From Bacteroidota bacterium (lineage in GTDB: Bacteria > Bacteroidota > Bacteroidia > Bacteroidales > Dysgonomonadaceae), in assembly GCA_023437305.1 (NCBI GenBank), contig JAEZGN010000030.1, positions 1-64,000 of the forward strand: DNA of 64,000 bases, in the 5' to 3' direction. The position numbers and the translations under genes were made by a program. Below the pieces are notes generated by a model. It searched no databases and was not told where the DNA came from. It saw nothing but the letters and a program-made list of their open reading frames with translations. Shown piece after piece: positions 63,687-64,000 of this stretch; the first letter of the stretch is position 1, and each line of letters starts with the position of its first letter.

Positions 63687-64000
63687 TTATTTTGCCACTT
63701 TCAACTCGTTAATAAGACGAGGGCATTTCATTACCTTATCTATTATATAAAGTACATAACGTATGTCTACACTGATTGTACGTTGCAACTCTGGTTCAAA
63801 CAAGATGTCACCGCTCAGCGATTCCCAGTTACCATCAAAAGCAAGTCCGATTAGTTCTGCGTTTCCATTAAATACAGGGCTACCTGAGTTACCTCCTGTA
63901 ATATCGTTGTTCGACAAGAAGTTTACATACATTTTTCCATCCGCTTTGTTTGCATATTGTCCAAAATCTTTACTTGCCAAATCGTCCAATATATATTGTT
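63687..64000 (-). CDS. S46 dipeptidyl-peptidase, C-terminal part
   Basis: The frame is open to the right edge, so the N-terminal part lies outside. The visible segment contains TGGNSGSPVFNG, the catalytic serine motif of S46 (DPP7/DPP11) dipeptidyl-peptidases, followed by the conserved RYVLYIIDKV and the PRLINELKV end. These are periplasmic enzymes that release dipeptides; they are typical of Bacteroidales. Confidence 0.85.
   Translation of the reverse strand, partial: QYILDDLASKDFGQYANKADGKMYVNFLSNNDITGGNSGSPVFNGNAELIGLAFDGNWESLSGDILFEPELQRTISVDIRYVLYIIDKVMKCPRLINELKVAK

Overview
The window is low-GC Bacteroidota DNA, most likely Bacteroidales of the Dysgonomonas/Porphyromonas side. The signs are a PorT-like barrel, an S46 dipeptidyl peptidase, STN/CarboxypepD proteins, a sigma/FecR pair, promoters of the TTTG / TAnnTTTG type, and AT-rich leaders without Shine-Dalgarno sequences. 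It has two parts: a tailed-phage prophage from base 1 to about 41.8 kb, whose left end lies outside the window, and host chromosome from about 41.8 kb to the end.

Prophage. Almost everything reads on the minus strand, so transcription runs right to left. From the right: a plus-strand pair of XRE regulators (40.9-41.6 kb) next to an operator-rich control region; early genes including a Myb-like protein, a membrane-anchored LuxR-type HTH protein and several tiny membrane proteins (40.8-38.2 kb); a diversity-generating retroelement (38.2-35.4 kb); a large CHC2/Toprim primase fused to an ATPase (35.4-31.3 kb); small nucleic-acid or nucleotide proteins such as HD and ASCH (31.3-27.7 kb); a gene-free control region packed with ACCAAC iterons (27.7-27.1 kb); head genes including S49 protease, capsid and terminases (26.5-18.3 kb); a non-structural island with a DUF4468-like secreted protein, a HIRAN protein, an XRE repressor and small ORFs (17.9-14.0 kb); a second ACCAAC control region (13.9-13.6 kb); and portal, connector, tape measure and tail genes (13.6-0 kb).

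The most notable element is the diversity-generating retroelement. A reverse transcriptase with YADD and IGNYLSQ motifs lies beside a 72-bp template repeat. Three consecutive small genes each carry a 72-bp (one about 69-bp) variable repeat. By hand alignment, all 33 substitutions between the template and the three variable repeats fall on template adenines. The targets are small soluble proteins in the early region, not tail fibres, and no recognisable Avd gene is present.

Control features tie the phage modules together. Trimers of ACCAAC at exact 8-bp spacing lie upstream of both the portal operon and the head-side operon. A GTCCTTT motif plus a hairpin touching the start codon precedes several structural genes. 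A CACATATTTGTG palindrome lies upstream of two minus-strand genes. The right end is probably an att site made from the 3' end of an initiator tRNA-Met gene, because a fragment with that sequence is followed by a strong terminator.

Host part. It holds GNAT and lipoprotein genes in two cassette-like units, a 2[4Fe-4S] ferredoxin, a PorT-like protein, a YgbA-like protein, aroC, a DgkA-type kinase, an endonuclease/phosphatase-family lipoprotein, an M16 peptidase, trxA, dnaE, a candidate small RNA, a TonB-dependent receptor, an iron alcohol dehydrogenase, a sigma/FecR locus flanked by two paralogous CarboxypepD proteins, and the C-terminus of an S46 peptidase.
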